A DNA stretch of 64,000 nt from Climacium dendroides. Lineage: Eukaryota > Streptophyta > Bryopsida > Hypnales > Climaciaceae. Position numbers and translations under genes: made by a program. The DNA is taken from positions 35,529,213-35,593,212 of the forward strand of contig OX467084.1 in NCBI GenBank assembly GCA_950106755.1. Direction: 5' to 3'. The notes beneath the pieces were generated by a model. That model worked only from the letters and a program-made list of their open reading frames with translations. It had not been told where the DNA came from and searched no databases. How positions within the stretch are numbered: position 1 is the first letter of the stretch; each line of letters begins with the position of its first letter. This document shows, piece after piece, positions 12,966 through 24,729 of the stretch.

Positions 12966-14607
12966 AATTATAGAGTGAAAGGTAATATTATATGAAAGAA
13001 AAAAAATTAAATTGTTAATAATTTTGATGAGAATATGAGAGTTGGCAATCTCAAAGTAAGAGTGTTTTGATAAGCAATATATATCATGTGTTGTTATTTT
13101 TATTTTGAAAATTTAGAATTTGTGTACCATGAACAACTTTATTTGTTGTTTTACCTTCATTTCCCACAAAATAAAACTCTTCATAATTCTCATCTCATAA
13201 GTCAAAATTAAATGGTACAAATGATTTTGAACACATATCAATTTATCCAACCAACCAAATAAAATTAATTAAACTACTTTTAGAATATATTTTTAGCTTC
13301 TTGCTTTGACGTTGAAATCAAATAAACCCTCATAACTTTTGCAATACTTATCCAATTGACATTAAGCACAACAAAGCTTCATATATGGAGTATAATAAAT
13401 AAAAGCTATCTCAGACATTTTATGCCAAAAAAACATGATATATGATGTTAATAGAACTTCTCTAAGTTCTCAAGAATCCAAAGTGAATCTTTAAGCCTTA
13501 AGAGGTTAAAAATTCAAATATTCTTTTCAATCCCAATTTATCCTTAAAATGTTGTTAAGGATGCTTTGTGCCTTTTGGATGACTTTGGAAAAGGTTGTAG
13601 GATGGAAAAAAATAAATTTTCATCCATTTTTTAAGAAATTGTTCGATTGCATTTTTAGTTGAAAGTATTGCAAATTCTTTCATTATCATATTAATGACTT
13701 TTCTAAAGAAGAAATTTAAACCATGGATCTTATGTAGTGTATTTTGGCCATTTTTTGCTATTTATTCTTGATGTAAGTTTTAGCTATCAAAATGATATTT
13801 TTTAATTTGAATCAGACAAATGAAGTGTATTTTATCAAGTTTAGTTTCTACTCCAAGTGAAAAATTTGAAAAGTTCTTAAAATTCAATGTTTTATTGCAA
13901 TATGAACTTTAGGTCAATAACAATGGTTTGTTGATTTTATAATTTTATACCACATTTAACTATTTGGACTTTTGAAAGTCTATAATTAAGAATGATCATT
14001 GAAAGAAAAAAATAATGGTCGTTGGAAGATCTATGCAAAACATTGGGAGATTTGTATAAACATTTGGAGATTTTCCAATGCTATTATTTGGAGATCTCTA
14101 GATGTTTTGTCTAAGATTCATTGAATAGTCCAGAAGTAGTTAAATGTAGCTTTTTTATAAGGATACAATAATTTTGATTTATATAATAGCATTTTATACT
14201 ATAATATATACCTTTCGTGAAAATTTCAGATCTTTTGAGTATATTTTGCATTTGATATGAATTTTCTTCACTTATTTGTTAAAAAATTCATAATTTTTTT
14301 CAAATTTACACAAAAAAAAATCTAAAATTTTTGCAACTCATAGAAGATTTGTGATTTCATCTCTAAAATCTAAATGTAAAAAAATTTGATTCGTATATAA
14401 TTGCAAAATGGCATCAAATAGAATGAATGATTGTAAAGCTAGAATTTGCAATTGTAGATCCCTCTTTTTAGGGTTAAGCATGGAAGTTTGCTACGGGGGC
14501 CAAATTTTTTTTTAATGCAAGTTTTTCGCCATTTGGATATGAATAAAAGATGTTAAAATAACAAGTTATTGCTATATTTTAAGACTAGTAGCCAAATTTT
14601 ACTTGGG
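12966..14607. other. AT-rich intergenic DNA
   Basis: AT-rich, with multiple stops in all frames and no supported gene or bounded repeat. Some low-complexity oligo-A and oligo-T runs only. Confidence 0.4.
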
Positions 14608-15089
14608 TATCACCTTAGTATTTTGATATAGATAGCACCAAGTATCACCTACTTACATGAGTATTACATGAGCATCACCCAAATTTATACGAGTATCACC
14701 AAAATATCACATGAGTATCACCCCAATATTGCATGAGTATCATCCCAATATTACATGAGTATCACATGAGTATTATCCCAATATTACATGAGTATCATTT
14801 CAATATTATATGAGTATCACATGAATATCACATGAGTATCACATGAGTATTACCCCAATATTACATGAGTATCATATGAAGTCTCACATGAGTATCAGAA
14901 GAATATCACATGAGTATCATAGAAGTATCATAGGAATATCATAGGAGTATCACATGAGTATCATAGGAGTATCACATGAGTATCATAGGAATATCACATG
15001 AGTATCATAGGAATATCACATAAATATTACAAAAATATCATAAGAATATCGCATGAGTATCACATAAATATCACAAGAGTATCACATGT
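14608..15089 (+). repeat. 11-bp tandem satellite (about 480 bp)
   Basis: Long run of 'catgagtatca' units with variants such as 'cataggagtat', 'cataggaatat' and 'ccaatattaca'. Many adjacent units keep an exact 11-bp spacing (one helical turn), especially from about 14820 to 15080. It ends about 170 bp before the GC-rich leader of the kinase gene. Confidence 0.9.
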
Positions 15090-15099
15090 GGATATTAAA

Positions 15100-15261
15100 G
15101 AAATAGCTCCAAAATGATTAAAAACAAAAGATATGGTAAGGGGCCCACGAACCCCTCACTGAATGCTACCCCACCCCCATCCAGGCACGTCATAAACGGG
15201 GCCCTGCAGTTGCCAGGCAGGCAGGGAATCCCCCCCCAGAACCGGTAAAATAACAACCCCT
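15100..15261 (+). promoter_or_regulatory. GC-rich promoter region of the PTI1-like gene
   Basis: Composition switches abruptly from AT-rich satellite to GC-rich sequence with C-runs ('aatccccccccagaacc' near 15228). The transcription start is not visible, and I see no convincing TATA box in the last 100 bp before the leader. Promoter assignment is from position upstream of the kinase leader only. Confidence 0.4.
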
Positions 15262-16984
15262 TTGGCGTCCAGTCAGTCTCCTCCCCGTGCCGACGACGGA
15301 GCGGCACGAAGAACGAAGCACGAAGAACGAAGCACGAAGAACGAAGACGAAGAACGAAGAACGAAGAACCCGGGGAAGCAGTCAAGCTTGATCCCAACCT
15401 CCGTTCGCTCCGTCGTTGGTTCCAACACAGCCCCTCTCCCGCACTCGGACGCGCTCTCTCGCATCCTCTCTCTCCCGCGCCTCTCGCTCGCTCGCTCGCT
15501 CGACTCCGCTCCCCGTTCACTCAGGTAAGCTTCTTTCCAATCCCCCGCCATCGCTCTCGCACTCCCTTTCCCTTCCCTTGGCACTCGCTTCTCGAGCTTC
15601 ACTACTACTCTTGCCCTCCTGCTTTTAGGGTCGGGATCGTACCCTGCGTGTGGAGCGATTCGTTCATGAAAGCTTCTTAGGTTCGTGTCAGATCCACGTT
15701 CTCGGGACTTCACGGCGTGAATTTCTACTGCGGACTGGGCTCTGCGCTTTGGCTTCCTTCGGGATCGAACTTTTGAGGTTTTTGGTGGTAACAGGGTTGG
15801 CTTTTAGGCTTGTTGTCGGTAGGTTTGGGTAGCTCTGGTGGAAGCTTTTTTGGTGGTAGTGATGCCGGTAACGTCGGGGGATGGGGATGGGGTGGGGATG
15901 GGGTGAACTAAGGAGACTAGTGAGGGGATTTTATTGTATGGAGTTCGGGAGTTTGGGTTGTTATGTGAAAGCGAGGGGATTTGTAAACTATCTTTGAGCT
16001 TTAGTAGGTGGCTTTTGTAGTTGCTACAACGGTGCTGAAAGAATTTGGTACGGTTTGGGGGTGGGGATATGGGATGGTGGAATTAGTGTGCTAGGGTAAA
16101 TCGTGGTTGGGTTTTGTGTTGGGTTTTTGTGTCTTTTGTAATGGAAATTCTAGATGCAGCTTTTGTGCGGCTTTTGTTGATGTGTCGAAGTTAGGGATTT
16201 TGTAGCCTATCTTTGAGCTCACTTTCGGTGCTTTTTGTTTTTTGGTGTGTTAGTTTTTGCAATTTGTGTGTGAGGTTTCTCTTTAATGTAGCTATAGTTT
16301 GTCAGAGAATGAATTGGATGTTGAGCGTTAATGTCGGGGGATGGTAATGTTCTGGTCAAGCAGTGTGTTTGAATTAGTGTAGGTCATTTCGAGGTAGTGG
16401 TAGTGTTTTCGCTTTGTTGGATGTTACTTGCAGCGGAGATTCCTGTTGCGTTGCTTTCTGGGAAAGCCGGGAAATTTGTGCCCTATCCTTCAGCTCACCC
16501 TAACTGTTTGGGTTTTCTGTCATGTGTGCTTTTTGATTTCATGGTTCGAAATTGACGGTGCTCCTTTGTTCAGTCTGTGCTTAGAGCTGTGGAAACCGGT
16601 ACGACGTGGCTCTAGGGATGTGGAAAGCATCTATTAGATTGTTTCGCTAGTTGGATTATTGTCTCCGTGTTTCTGGGTCATCAGTTATATTATGTTCTCA
16701 GTTGTATCGCGACTTAGAAGTTGAGATTTTGATATCCCTCATGTTCCGACATTTCGTGACTGGCAGAATGGAACTGCGCTAGTAGTCAACTTTAGTCAGT
16801 GTTGTCATTTCGGATTGAGCGTGGCAGGATTAGGTTTCAAACTTATGATTTTCAGGAAAGTGAACGTCGGGCGGTACTTACAGTTTATTCGATGCTGCAG
16901 GTTTTGGAGTTGCAGTGGTTGCAGAGCATGTAAAGGAGCTGATACAATCGTGGACAGTTCGTGGTCTTAAGCTTCTGAATAGAG
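15262..16984 (+). other. 5' leader and leader intron of the PTI1-like kinase gene
   Basis: The leader (about 15262-15524) contains an 'acgaagaacgaagc' microsatellite-like run (15303-15369) and a '(ctcg)n' run near 15485, and ends at a good donor 'cag|gtaagc' (donor GT at 15525). The likely acceptor is 'gatgctgcag' ending at 16900, giving an intron of about 1.38 kb and a short second leader segment before the ATG at 16985. Inside the intron, 15876-15905 holds closely spaced runs of four or more G. Several ORFs on both strands here are artefacts of GC-rich sequence. Confidence 0.6.
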
Positions 16985-19923
16985 ATGGGTGGTTGGTGTT
17001 GCTGCTCCGCTGAAGAGGAAGATTTTAATAAAGTTTCTAATGAGGCGCACAACCAATTCTCTGGGCACAATGGGAACCCTGGTAAGTTGGTGTGAAAGCT
17101 GCCTTTGTTGTCAATATGCTAGTTGTAGTTTTTGGAAGGCTATATTTTTTTTGTGTGTCCAACATCATTTTCATATTTCTAGTAGGACGATGTACTAGTA
17201 TTAGGTCGTTCTGTATTTAGGACTGTACGACGGATGCCTTGAAAGAATTTGGCTAACAAAGTGAGGGGACATTCGTCACTAAAGGAAAAATTGCTTATTT
17301 TTCGGTGGTTTACCAAAATCTAGGCCGTTGTCTCAATCATAGAGTTTGCTGTTTTGGAACTGGAAGAATCATATGGAGTGCTGAAGATTGTGTCTCACGA
17401 TTCTGGATTTGTGGATTTGTGGTAGGTCACCAAGGAAATCAGCGGGCGACAGGAGATCAGCCTCAGAGGGCTGGTCAAGCTACGAAGATTCAGCCCATTC
17501 AAGCTCCACAGCTGTCCATGGAGGATATAAGGGATTCTACAGATAATTTCGGACCAAAGTCATTGATTGGTGAAGGTTCCTATGGAAGGGTTTATTACGC
17601 TACACTTCAGGATCGCGTGGCTGCCATCAAGAAGTTGGATGCCAGTGCACAACCTGATCAAGAGTTTCTGTCGCAGGTATGCCATTATCTACCTATACTC
17701 ATGAAACTAGGATGGAATTTGTGCTCTGGGAACCCTCGTATGGTGTTGTAACTGGGCAATGAGAGAAATGTCGAACCTAGTGGAAGTCTGGTAGCATTAG
17801 ATTCATTCCCGAGGTTTGCGAGTTAAGTTTTTCTTGTGGGCACATTGTATTTTCTCTTTGTAAGTTGCCAAGTTCGAGTTTGAATTGACCTTTGGAATTT
17901 GCAGGTCTCTCTTGTGTCAAGATTGAAGCACGAGAACGTGGTTGAGCTGATCGGATATTGCTTAGAAGGACAACTGCGGGTGTTGGCGTATGAATATGCT
18001 ACCATGGGTTCTCTGCATGACATTCTTCACGGTATATTCATTTGGACGCATTCAAATTCTGTTTATTGCTATGAGAGTTCCGTACATGCATGAATATTCT
18101 AGTTCAATTTTGTTCATTTATTCTAAAATTTTATCTAGCTATGCTCATCGCTTGATGTTAAACCGGCTGATGAGGCGCGGAAGAATTCCTAGGTGCCTCC
18201 ACATTCATGCCCTCGGTTTTCTTCAGCAAGTGTACATTTCAGGGCATTGACGTCTATGACTCAGTTCCCTGATAATTACTAATAGTATGATAATAAGACC
18301 CGGAGAATGCCCTTCCAAGTATGATAATGGAACAGAGGAACACCCTTTGGCTTGCAGGCAGGAAGGGTGTGAAGGGTGCTCAGCCCGGGCCGGTATTGGA
18401 TTGGATGCAGCGTGTGAAAATAGCGGTTGGTGCTGCAAGGGGTTTGGAGTATCTTCATGAGAAGGCTCAGCCATCTATTATTCATCGGGATATCAAGTCT
18501 AGCAACGTTCTGCTTTTTGATTCTTATGTGGCAAAGATTGCTGACTTCAACCTGTCGAATCAGGCACCTGATATGGCTGCACGTTTACACTCTACTCGTG
18601 TTCTTGGAACTTTTGGCTATCACGCCCCAGAGTAAGTGTACAACTTGCCTGTTTAGCATGGAATATTGTTTGGGGTGTTCTGATGAAGCAAAGTGCTTAA
18701 AGTTCGACCGGTTGATTTTCGGCCACTAGTTTGCTTGTGTTTGACCTTAATATCTGAGGATGGCACCTGCGCTCATAATGACGGTGTGTCTGGTTGTTCT
18801 CATGTAACAAAGTCTAGTATCAAATCTCTTTGACAAGTTGGAAGGAGATGATCTGTGAACTGACAGGTAGAATGTAGTTTATTTGAAATGTGTATACCAT
18901 TTTTCTAAAGTGCAATGTTTCCTTCTAGGATGTGCATTACTCAGACTGCCACTTTTATTCTGCCATGTGCATTGTTGATATGGGACTGATGTTTGTTGAT
19001 TATTCGGGAAGGTTATTTCTGTATTTTTTCCGTTTGTTCTATGTTCTGATCCACTGTTTGCTTTCAGGTATGCAATGACAGGACAGCTGACTCAGAAGAG
19101 TGACGTTTACAGTTTTGGAGTGGTCCTCTTGGAACTTCTTACTGGGAGAAAACCTGTCGATCCCACAATGCCCCGTGGGCAACAGAGTCTCGTGACCTGG
19201 GTAGGTTGTGTGGTTTAAACTCTATCTAATTTATGGCTCTTCTATTTTATCCTAGGAATGTCTGTTAAACTAGGAGTTCTTTCCTCTAGGAGTGTTACTA
19301 GGAGTGTTTCTCTTCTTACTTTTATGTTTAGTTTGCTTTTATGTTTACTTTTATGTCTTTAGTTACGCTTGGTACATATTTGCATTCTCAGGGAAGAAAC
19401 TGTGTAAGTTGAGTGAGATAGTATGTCGGCCTGGTGACTGTTCTATTCATAGCGGTGGTTTACTTGCTAGTTTACTTTTCTGGTTTTGTATGGTTATACC
19501 TGCAGGCAACACCAAGACTGAGTGAAGACAAGGTGAAGCAGTGTGTTGATCCAAAATTGAGATCCGAGTATCCCGCGAAGGCCGTAGCTAAGGTGAGCTT
19601 CATGACATGGACCTTTGTTCCCTTGTATAGGAATCTTCATCTTTTTTGCAATAACAAGGGTGATTTATGATGGTTTTGGAACTGTAGACTTTGCAGTCAG
19701 ATGATCTACTTTTAGTTCTGATTAGATCTTTTACAAATTTTCTGTGGGAATGGTCATGACCTTTTGGTAAATGTGGACTTTTCAGATGGCAGCTGTTGCA
19801 GCCCTGTGTGTTCAATATGAGGCAGATTTTCGTCCCAATATGAGCATCGTTGTCAAAGCGCTGCAACCGTTGTTGTCAGCCAGACCTGCGCCTCAACCAG
19901 GAGGATATCAAGGGCCAGAGTGA
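16985..19923 (+). CDS. PTI1: PTI1-like receptor-like cytoplasmic serine/threonine kinase
   Basis: Seven coding exons: 16985-17081, 17426-17676, 17905-18031, 18358-18631, 19068-19200, 19506-19592, 19786-19923. All introns are GT-AG with compatible phases; total 368 aa, about the usual PTI1 length. The N-terminus '[12 protein letters not shown]' suits membrane anchoring by Gly2 acylation and Cys5-7 S-acylation, as known for PTI1 proteins. The kinase domain has the glycine loop GEGSYGRV (81-88), invariant Lys101, catalytic loop HRDIKSSN (201-208, Asp203), and activation segment through 'GTFGYHAPE' (242-250). The metal-binding DFG is DFN (221-223), typical of PTI1 kinases rather than a defect. 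In flowering plants PTI1 acts downstream of Pto/OXI1-type AGC kinases in immunity and oxidative signalling; that role here is inferred from the family. No extracellular or transmembrane domain is present. There are no linked partner genes. Confidence 0.94.
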
Positions 19924-20800
19924 GATGGGCCACAATCAACTTTGATATCCCTGTATCCCTTCTTGAGTGAACTTCGAATTTTCACTTGGCATCTTTTGAT
20001 TTTGTGCTGTTGGTTTAAGTCTGCTTATAAGGGTTGTGACTGTCGCTACAGTCAGTGCAAAGAAGCTTGAGCAAAGCATCCTAGTGTCTTCGATATGAAG
20101 TGGTTTTGATGTACTTTCCTAGAGAGAAACGTGTGTCTAAGTTAAAGGTCTCTCAAAGTGGCAAGTGCGGAGTGAGGTAGACATGGTGGACAGTTGTAGG
20201 ATTAAGACTACTTGACATTTTTCATTATACATTGACCTTGTTTCTAACCTCGACTAGCGAGGTCGGAAGTGTGGTACTTGCGATTAACGTAGGTAAAGCC
20301 CTAGTGCCCTAGGGATAGTCCAGTTATCAAGTATGTGCTTATGGAATGTTTTCGTAATCATGTGCAAGATGGCGAACTGTAGATCCCATCTGAACCTTCA
20401 TATCTTCCATCATTATCGCGAATGTTTGTATACATTTTTTAGTCTTTTTTCTGAATTCAGATTTAAATTACAAATAATTGGTTCTCTTTTGTACTACTTT
20501 TTGGGGTCAGAAAGCACTATATTATATTTTGCTCTTGAATGGCGATGATATCTTTTGAAGTTGCTCACCTATTTTCCGGGCTTTTGGAAAAGCATCAAGC
20601 TAGGATTACTCAGCACCTATACTGCACCCAATACCGACACTATGTAGGGTACTGTTGGACATGTGGTGTCCAGAAATGTCGGTGTTTTTAATTCTAATAG
20701 ATTTCAGCTTTCGGACATTACGTGTATTCTCGAGAAGCTGCCTATGTTAGCACCCTTGCAAATATCAAATTACTTCAGAAGTTCTTTTCGATAAAATGCA
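19924..20800 (+). other. 3' UTR and downstream flank of the PTI1-like gene
   Basis: Composition stays less AT-rich than the intergenic matrix to about 20750, consistent with a long 3' UTR. No canonical AATAAA could be assigned with confidence, so the transcript end is uncertain. The ORF 20333-20548 shows no family features. Confidence 0.4.
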
Positions 20801-20890
20801 TGATGTTGAATATTCAATAATTAATCAAAAGGGGAGGAATCAACATCATGCATTCATGGAACATGCAAGGCAAGCATCTCTACCCAAATG

Positions 20891-21014
20891 AATGTGTTGC
20901 TTTTGTACCTCTATTTTAATGTGACCCATTTGATTATTATGTAAAAAACATTTAATGTGTTAGCTTTTGTACCTCTATTTTAATGCGACCCATTAGATTA
21001 TTATGTAAAAAGAA
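20891..21014 (+). repeat. Tandem duplication, ~63-bp unit x2
   Basis: 'gcttttgtacctctatttta' followed by 'atgtgacccatttgattat' (first copy) is repeated 63 bp later with a few changes ('atgcgacccattagattat'). Two copies only. Confidence 0.85.
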
Positions 21015-21609
21015 TTTATGTGACAATTTCAGAATGCTTAACCTGTAAACATACCTATAAACGTTCAGAGTCTTCTCCGATTTGAGAAAAATCATCATAA
21101 AGTTCTATTTGGAAGAATATTTTGGAATTGATATACAAATAAAAGTGGTAGATTTTAAGTTTTAGATTCCATCTATATGGTTAGATGCACCAATGTTGTC
21201 ACCAATATTTTTTTATAAATTTGGAAAGGAAGATTTCAAAAATTTTCAAAATTCACTTATAAGTAAAATCTTATCATTTTTTTGAGTAAAATTTGCTGGA
21301 ATGGATTTGAAATGAGGTTTTTTTGACATGGTGATTTTTAGAATTTTTGTGTTCTTTAAATCTATGACCTCATTTTTGCAAATCCAGTTTTGAACTAGAC
21401 TCATTGCTATTTTGGCTTGGTCAACCACTTGACAAACTTTCACATTTGCAATTTTAGAAAATTATTTATTCTAGTAACACCAAATCCAACCATTACATAA
21501 TAACTTGATAAAGTATCTCCACAAATTAGGATGACTTTCATCCAAGAAATAATGAGAAAGAAAGAAGAATATTAATTTGTACGTCGTCCAAAAAATAAAT
21601 GTTGGAGCA
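21015..21609. other. AT-rich intergenic DNA
   Basis: No supported gene. The minus-strand ORF 21246-21443 has no motif. Confidence 0.35.
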
Positions 21610-22499
21610 CTTAACCCCTAAAGGACCATCATGTTTAGAGGCCCAAATCACTTCAAAATACTCATCCGCAAAGCAAGTTCAAAATCTTCATCAATAATTC
21701 TTTTTTAACCAATTCAACCATAGGATCTTTTAATCAACTTGTTCAAGTACATTATCCTAAAATTTTAGAAAAAACATCCCCACCAATTGCAAGTTCAATG
21801 CACCTAAACTTTAGAATGTAGGCTTTTCTAGCCCTTCCAAAAGGTGAAGTTTTGTCTTTCAACATTTAAAGGAACAAACTCATACATCCTGTAACTTATA
21901 TATTTTGTCAATATGTTCAAAAATGGATTGAAACACGCAAAAAAAAATTTAAGCAAAAAATCTTTCATATTCATCTTTAAACAATTGTAAAGTAGAAGGT
22001 GGTACTGAATAAAAGAAAAATCTAATATGCTAATAACTTTTACAAGAAATTGAAATGGTGAGATTTTTCTACTTTACAATTAATATAATATATTTTTATT
22101 TTTAGTTGAAATTTTTCAAAATTGAAAAGACACGTTTGTATGTTTTTTCTACCTCCATTGCAAATCCTAAACTCTTCATAACTTTTACCTCATTATTTGG
22201 AATTGAATGGTTTAAATTATTTTGAATAGCTATTAATCTACATAATCTCCAAATAATAATTTTATATTTTTTAGAATTTTCTTTTGATCGATTTGAATTT
22301 AACACTGAAATCAAAAAAAAACTTTTTAACTTTTGCAATAAGTATCAGAATGACCTGAAACAAAGTTTCTTATGTAGATTATGATGAGTAGCATCCATTC
22401 TAAAAATTTCATGAAAAACTTCCAAATTATGAAGTCAATAGAGCCTACATGAATTCTCAGAAAGCCCAAAGTAGGCTCTTTGGTCCTTTAGGGGTTAAG
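21610..22499. mobile_element. Complete 890-bp non-autonomous TIR transposon
   Basis: Perfect 19-bp terminal inverted repeats: 'cttaacccctaaaggacca' at 21610-21628 and its exact reverse complement at 22481-22499. It is flanked on both sides by 'agca' (21606-21609 and 22500-22503), a possible 4-bp target-site duplication. The interior is AT-rich without a transposase frame. Interior blocks such as 'ttttagaaaaaacatcccc' and 'ccaattgcaa' recur at 33700 and 62510. It serves as the reference copy for diverged members at 7976-8715, 29744-30680, 33570-34480, 44960-45650 and 62330-63110. I cannot assign a superfamily from the ends. Confidence 0.82.
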
Positions 22500-22996
22500 A
22501 GCATCCCCACCAGTGAATTCCATATCCTTAAAGCTTTAGGGAGAGGACCTCATATGTGGATAGAGATACAAGAATTTCATCACACCAACCTTTATCCAAA
22601 ACCTGTATCTCTAAAATATACAAATTTTTGTGAAACTCTTCTTCAATTTTGTATCCAGAAGATCATATGGAGAATTCTTGAGGTCTCATCCCTATTTGAT
22701 GTCCCAAGCTCAATATATAGATAGAGAAATGAAATAGCTAGTGGGGATGCTCTAAGGGTCAAATATCCACCTCCTACAATTCTACTAGGTTAGTATAACA
22801 AATGAATTGTTAAGAATGATGGGTCCCAATATGCTACTATTGTTTTTTAACCCCATAAGGAAGTTGCAAACTATAATAGATGACTTTGCTATTAATTGTA
22901 GAAAAAAATAATACAGCTATTGGTCCAATAATTAGAGAATTTCTTGGTTATAGGAGGCCATGTCTTTACAAGATTAATGCATATTTCACTTTCATT
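22500..22996. other. Intergenic DNA between two transposons
   Basis: No supported gene. The ORF 22449-22724 begins inside the transposon end and has no recognisable domain. Confidence 0.35.
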
Positions 22997-23211
22997 CACT
23001 ACAAGAGAAAGTTGTCCTAATTGACAGAAATCAGCCCCTCCTAATCTACAGAAATTTGACAAGTTTTTGTCAATCAGGACAAAAAACTGTCCGAATTGAC
23101 AGAAAATTGTCCAAATTGACAAAAATCTGTCAATTTTCTGTAGATTAGGAGGGGCTGGTTTCTGTCAATTAGGATGACTTTCTGTCAATTCGGACAGGTT
23201 TTCTTGTAGTG
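22997..23211. mobile_element. CACTA-type MITE, 215 bp, TSD ATT
   Basis: Starts 'cactacaagagaaa' and ends 'ttttcttgtagtg' (imperfect TIRs beginning with CACTA), flanked by ATT on both sides (22994-22996 and 23212-23214). The interior consists of repeated subterminal motifs of the type 'tgtcNNaattgacagaaa' in both orientations. CACTA ends plus a 3-bp duplication are diagnostic of En/Spm (CACTA) elements; with no coding capacity this is a miniature derivative. A second full-length copy lies at 27409-27623. Confidence 0.92.
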
Positions 23212-23214
23212 ATT

Positions 23215-23539
23215 TACATATAAAACTTTTGAACTTTGAACCATTGCACACCTTTGTTATATCTTTCCCCATGGATAGAGATAATAAAAGAAAAATTTGC
23301 AAGTGAATTTGATTTTGGACGGGAAAGTATATACAAGTTGCAATGGATTAGCTCTAAATCAAAATAGAAGATGCTTTGCTTTGCCTTGCTAGAAACTACT
23401 ATGAGGAAGATTGAGCAATTTAGACCCCCTAGTCTACAATCCAATTGTGCTTTGTTGCATTCTAATGAAAAATAAATTGTATACAATATGCAATTAGAGG
23501 TCTCATATGGTCATAGTCATACTATTTTACAGTCATACT
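23215..23539. other. AT-rich intergenic DNA
   Basis: No supported gene. The minus-strand ORF 23214-23486 lacks any motif and abuts the MITE. Confidence 0.35.
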
Positions 23540-24729
23540 CACTACATGGGAAATGAGCCCGAATTGACAAGATTTTTAATAGAAAAGTGTCCATAACTTC
23601 TGAAACTTGGCACTCTGTCAATGTGGTTCATATTGCAATCTCTATCAAAATCTAGTCAATTTTTCCATCAATTTTGACAAAAGAAGACAATTAATGGTTG
23701 CTTAGTGTACACAATGGAATTCACAAGTGTTGTTTACCATGGTGTCTCAAGTGATGAGAAGACAAGTCTTTTATACAAGTGGGATGGTAGGGAAGTAAGA
23801 CAAACCATGTGGGATATCTTAATGAGGGTTAGTAGAAGCTCCACCGCTCATAGTTTAGTGAAAAGTAGGAATAATGGTTAAAGTGAAATTTCAGACTTAA
23901 TTTAAGTATAGTAGAATAACATTTTTTAGAAAACTTTGAACTAAAAAAAATGTGGGAAATCAAACCAAATTTCATGTCCAAAAATCTGTTTGAGATTTAA
24001 AGCTTCAAATCAAAAGTTATAGACAAATTTCAATGAGGGATTGGAAGGGACATTTGCTTTGACAATTTCAAACATCCTCACTAAAATTTGCTTATAACTT
24101 TTGATTAGAAGCTTTAAATCTCAAACAAATTTTTGAATATAAAATTTGGTTTGAAATCCCACATTTTCTTAGTTCATAGTTTAAGAAAAAAAAGTTATTC
24201 TACTATGTTAAAATCAGGTCTGAAATTTCACTTTAACCATTATTCCTACTCTTCACTAAACTATGAGCGGTGGAGCTCCTTCTAACCCTCATTTACAAAT
24301 CCCATATGGGTTGTCTTACTTCTTACCAACCAACTTGTATAAAGCACTTGTCTTCTTACCATTTTGACTCCATAGTGAGTTGCATTCAAAGTTGAAGCTC
24401 TAATTAAGCCAAATAATCTTGAATGTAGTGCTGAAAGTTATGGAAGTTCTATTCTAAAATGCATAATGTACTTTTTGAAACTTTAATTTATTTATTTTGG
24501 TAGATATGTGTTGGTTGCAAATGTAAAAAACTAACAAACCTTTCTACGTGGCAGAAATTCAAATAATTACGATTTTTGTGGTGAAAAATCATGATGACGT
24601 ATATCTTTGTCCAAAATGACAACCGAATTGACATAACCCTGTCAATTAATTAAGTACTCCTAATCTACAGCAGTGTTGACACAATTTTGTCAAATTTTCT
24701 GTCAAATAGCATACAGTTTCCTTCTGGTG
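23540..24729. mobile_element. Degenerate CACTA-like element carrying a nested fold-back repeat
   Basis: The left end 'cactacatgggaaa' at 23540 is followed by 'cgaattgacaagat'. On the right, 'ctgtcaattaatt', 'ctcctaatctacag' and 'tttccttctggtg' (ending 24729) correspond to the right part of the 215-bp MITE. The pieces are separated by about 900 bp that includes the fold-back listed separately. No clear target duplication remains. I read it as an older relative of the CACTA MITE interrupted by another insertion. Confidence 0.55.
23733..24376. repeat. Large fold-back element, arms ~280-300 bp
   Basis: The arms pair over most of their length. 'gctccaccgctcatagttta' (left, about 23841) pairs with 'taaactatgagcggtggagc' (right, about 24257). 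'taggaataatggttaaagtg' pairs with 'cactttaaccattattccta', and 'ttgagatttaaagcttcaaa' pairs with a diverged inverse near 24110. The centre is near 24050. Outer ends are roughly 'ccatggtgtc' and 'gactccatag'. No coding frame. A diverged single arm occurs at 1850-2110. Confidence 0.85.

Noticed and set aside
15095..15713. Overlapping ORFs on both strands (141, 146 and 88 aa) in the kinase leader
   Set aside because: GC-rich, low-complexity sequence (Arg/Ser/Glu runs) reads open in several frames at once. The region is the spliced 5' leader of the PTI1-like gene.
22449..22724. 91-codon ORF across the right end of the 890-bp transposon
   Set aside because: It begins inside the transposon terminus and runs into unrelated flank; no protein family resemblance.
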